Shown one piece after another: positions 60,801 through 64,000 of a DNA stretch of 64,000 nucleotides. Made by a program: the position numbers and the translations under genes. The stretch spans positions 39,637,559-39,701,558 of the forward strand of contig NC_057765.1 in assembly GCF_010389155.1 (NCBI RefSeq), written 5' to 3'. The first letter of the stretch is position 1. Each line of letters opens with the position of its first letter. Source of the stretch: Erigeron canadensis (taxonomy: Eukaryota > Streptophyta > Magnoliopsida > Asterales > Asteraceae). Below the pieces are notes generated by a model, which worked only from the letters and a program-made list of their open reading frames with translations, ran no database searches and was not told where the DNA came from.

Positions 60801-63800
60801 TTTATCTTGTAGATATATGTATTGATTATCATTATGTCTTATATTGTAGCCTGGATGTGGTGCGTATGTGAAAGATTTCCATGTTAAAAAGAATGTGAAA
60901 TTTTCTGAGGATGAAATAGTAAGAATTCTTATCTGGATGCTTTTGTTTACTGCTTATTTGCTGATACATGTATAATAAAACTTGATATATGACAATTTTT
61001 TATTTTATTTTAATGAGGGAAGTACCTCAATTTTTTTTATGATAGTTGAGTCATCTCTATTACGTTCTGAAAAGATATTGTCTTAATAATCATGTTTAGT
61101 CACCACTTGGTAGCGGTAATTTACTGCTGCATAGCATCACCATAACTGGGACGGAACAAACTTGATCTCAGCGGGGTCACCTGTCACCATTCATTATTTT
61201 CACTAAGTTACCCTTCTACAATGTTAATTGTTGTCCAAATAAAAAACTTAAAGAATTTTTTCAAAGTAATGAAAAAAAGGTCGGGACATTCTTTTCTTCA
61301 ATTTAATTTTTTTTTGTTGTATTTACTTTTATATATGAATTTCTTAATAGTGGTGTTAGTCAATGATAAAGTAGATGCTTTTTCTTTACTTAGCAATGAC
61401 GATCTGTTTGATGCTATGCACAAAAGAAGTTATGATCATGTGATATATTGCTCAGTTATATTTGTGTCAAGTTTTTTTTGATGTTGAGTGAAGATTATAA
61501 TGACCATTGGCTGGCTCAGTCACTGACAGTAGCCGTCCTTTTGTTTCATCAACGATGCACATGTTATTCTTTTGCGCTTAGTTTTCTTCTGTACTTTTTC
61601 TTTCTGTTCTTTTGACTTCGCTGCAGTATCTATTTGTTGCTCAAGCGGATAATACAGAGACATCCTCATGCATTATAAGTCCCCAGCATGCCAAGTATAT
61701 ATCTATACTAACACCCTTATGTCATCAAGCACACATGCATTAATGGTGGTCTGACCAATAATTGTTTTGTCCAATTGCCAGCTTTTTGTTGAACGGAAAA
61801 CCAGTGGATACGGCTTGTGGTTATAAGGTTTGTATACTTCAGTTGATTAGGGTACTAGAGGTTGTAAATTGGGCGAGTCGGGAAAGGGGTAACATGGTGA
61901 AATTGATAATTTTTTTATACGGGTTGAAATTGGGTTTGGCTGACCAAACACACTTTATGTTTAATTTTTTGAATTTATTGTATAATAAAGCTGGATCAAT
62001 TATGAGTACTAGGAGTATAAATTTCAGTAACAATTTATCTTTTTAAATTAAATGGCTTAGGAAGATTTGTGCATCATAAATGCACTTTGGACGACCTTCA
62101 ACCTGTTTGACTCATTTGACCAGTTGCTATATATGTATGCAGTCCTTGTGCCCCATTTTGATTTTGTGGATTTTCTGACATGTTTCTATTTCTAATATAT
62201 CTCTATCAGGATCCAGGACCACAGATTCCAACACTTGTAACACATATGGTTAAGTATGGAACCAACTTGTTTCAAGTCTTGGGCTTGTTTAAAGGTATTT
62301 ATCTAACACATTGCCCCTTTTCCTAACACAGTTTACATGCTTGATTAATGCATCTTAAAATGTTTGAAATCTTTGTTAGGTAAATATATTATAGTTGTCG
62401 CCTTCATGAGTAAGGTCTCAAATGCAAGCTGTTCTGCACTTCCAGATTATACGCCACCAACTGCAGCTGCATCTGATGCAGGTATACTCTTATAACGTAT
62501 GATGAAATTGCATATGTTTGTTTGCTGCTCTTATCCATACGCCTTTTTGTTGTTTTTTAGAAAACGATATAATCGAAGGGCCATCTACAATATCACTAAA
62601 TTGCCCTATAAGGTATGACCTAGTAATTGCCAATTTAGCTCAATAGAACTAGCACTTTTTTCCTCATTATCACTTATATATGTCTTTGGATCCGTGTTTT
62701 TTATATACAGCTTCGGACGCATCAAGACACCTGTCAAAGGATATTTGTGCAAACATCTTCAAGTGAGTTTTTAGACTGTATCTTTCTCTAGTTCATTTAA
62801 GGATTGTCATAACCTTGGTTCTTTCTTCTAACAATCTAACTTATTTATGTATGTGCAGTGCTTTGATTTTGACAACTATGTGGGCATAAACTCAAGAAGA
62901 CCGTCATGGCGATGTCCCCATTGTAGCCAATCTATCTGTTTCACTGACATCCGAATTGACCAGAGCATGGTTAAGGTAAGTAATCTTAGGACCCGTGTAT
63001 GTACAGATGGCCATTTTGACCCATTCGTTATGTGTAGGCTGATCTGGGTTATGTCATCTCTGATGGAATGGGTAAAGTTATGAACTTAAAACGAAACCAA
63101 TCAAGCAGGTCAAACAGGTTAGAAGTCGCAAATTGTATTGTAAACACATAAAATCTCCTCAATTTGTATATTCATAAAGTTAGATTATTATATATCATTG
63201 AAGTATATAATTCATAAATTCTGTATATGTGTTTAACGCCCCTATTAGTAATAAACATATACATTTACACATTTGGACAAAGGATATTGCAAGTCAACTC
63301 AATGTTGTCAATTTCAACCAGTAGAAAACTACAAAATTTATTTATTTTTGACATTTTGATTTGTTAACCATCCAACTCATTGTCTTTTGTCCACCTGTAT
63401 GTGATCCATCTGTTAATTATTAATAAAGCAAATGATTCGTTCATAGGTTCTGGAAGAAGTAAGTGTGAATGTTTCTCAAGTGAAAATCTCTGTCGATGGC
63501 TCGTGGGAAGCTGTTTATGCCGGTGATGATCATACTGATACACCACAAGATAAATCACCTTCTCACCAAGAATCTACTACTTCCCTATGTGTGGGTGCAG
63601 ATATTATGGACATTACAGGAAGGGAATATTATATGGACGCCAGTGATTCTCATCAAGAAAATGACAGAAAACCTTCTCCAGCAATTCTCATGAATAATGT
63701 ACATAGAAGTATTGCACCTCTTATAGAGGATCCATTTTTGAGAATTCAATCACCGACCCATGCAAATGGGACATCCAATACAACACGTGATACATCTATG

Positions 63801-64000
63801 CCAGTGCCTCTATATACTATTCCGCAGGATCAAAGTCAAATTTCTGCTTCTAACAACATGCAGTTACCAATACATGCAACAGGGACATCGGATACCAAAC
63901 CAAATGTCACTGGGATGGCACCTGTTACGAATACTGTTTCTAATGCTATTTCTCAGGGCCAAAGTCAGGTTTTTTCTTCCACTGATGTACAGTCACAACT
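57815..64000 (+). CDS. PIAL: PIAL-like E4 SUMO ligase (SP-RING), partial at right edge
   Basis: Fifteen exons are visible: 57815-57954, 59489-59561, 60104-60169, 60373-60438, 60536-60618, 60719-60770, 60850-60918, 61627-61694, 61782-61827, 62210-62294, 62380-62481, 62561-62612, 62711-62762, 62859-62975, 63447 to beyond 64000. They join in frame for 541 residues. The N-terminal helical region has NLCLSLSRSIDYAVSNNE and GWFSERDNEELY. Next come CIISPQHANFLLNGKPVD and QIPTLVTHMVKYGTNLFQ (PINIT-like region). The SP-RING follows: VKGYLCKHLQCFDFDNY and RRPSWRCPHC, with Cys314, His316, Cys319, Cys337 and Cys340. A SUMO-interaction-type motif DIMDIT lies at 409-414. In Arabidopsis PIAL1/2 build SUMO chains and work with MOM1 in transcriptional silencing. 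The Ser/Thr/Gln-rich tail continues off the window. Start chosen at ATG 57815, matching MGTV of the family. Confidence 0.93.
58167..58385 (+). mobile_element. SINE in intron 1 of the PIAL-like gene
   Basis: The head contains an A box (TAGCCTAGTTGGTTGG) and a B box (GGTCTTGAGTTCAATCC), then a body with GTAACGGCTCATAGTC and CACCATTATACGGTATACGG, ending in an A-rich tail. An 11-bp duplication flanks it: ATATTATTGGT at 58156 and ATATCATTGGT at 58386 (10 of 11 match). About 219 bp. Confidence 0.78.

Overview
The window is nuclear DNA from a flowering plant, most likely a eudicot. Evidence: strongly AT-rich intergenic DNA, genes split into short exons by AT-rich introns with GT/AG borders, plant-only families (CHX antiporter, dirigent protein, NDR1/HIN1-like protein, PIAL-type SP-RING protein, a MIR319 hairpin) and a dense, varied transposon load. 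The repeat types (a TGTAACA-start gypsy LTR, GGGTTGTCAAT-type hAT elements, many GACCCGTTTT remnants in introns) look like Asteraceae to me, but that is an impression.

Layout. 0-20 kb holds no intact protein gene: an RPA1-like exon fragment (1.2 kb), a probable gypsy LTR on the minus strand (about 4.0-6.4 kb) carrying a regular array of six GC-rich palindromes, a well-formed MIR319 precursor (10.08-10.27 kb) with an upstream TATA box, a LINE fragment, and two hAT-type elements with perfect 8-bp target duplications (14.9 and 16.4 kb). 20-31.5 kb is gene-dense, all on the plus strand: a CHX18-like cation/H+ antiporter (4 exons, 810 aa), a single-exon dirigent protein (183 aa), and a 16-exon AAA ATPase (823 aa) with a possible 22-codon cassette exon. 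31.5-38 kb is a transposon cluster: three related Helitron-like copies on the minus strand, a Helitron 3' end on the plus strand, a SINE, a fragment sharing its core with a MITE at 43.7 kb, and several inverted-repeat elements. 38-43.5 kb: a GH5 cellulase-like protein with a C-terminal lectin-like domain (3 exons, 541 aa, plus) and an NHL/LEA2 membrane protein (221 aa, minus). 43.6-50 kb: a MITE, a LINE ORF2 remnant, a 420-bp foldback element and further hAT-like elements. 50.5-55 kb: a type-1 protein phosphatase catalytic subunit (4 exons, 321 aa). 56.2-56.8 kb: a PIF/Harbinger-type MITE with TTA duplication. 57.8-64 kb: the 5' part (15 exons seen) of a PIAL-like SUMO ligase gene that runs off the right edge.

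The genes do not form one pathway; this is ordinary plant chromosome arm with independent genes. I found no evidence of a new multi-gene system. The most unusual signals are the 15-bp palindrome array with alternating 29/45-bp spacing, the duplicated in-frame exon of the AAA ATPase, and a pair of repeats at 35.6 and 43.7 kb that share a conserved core.
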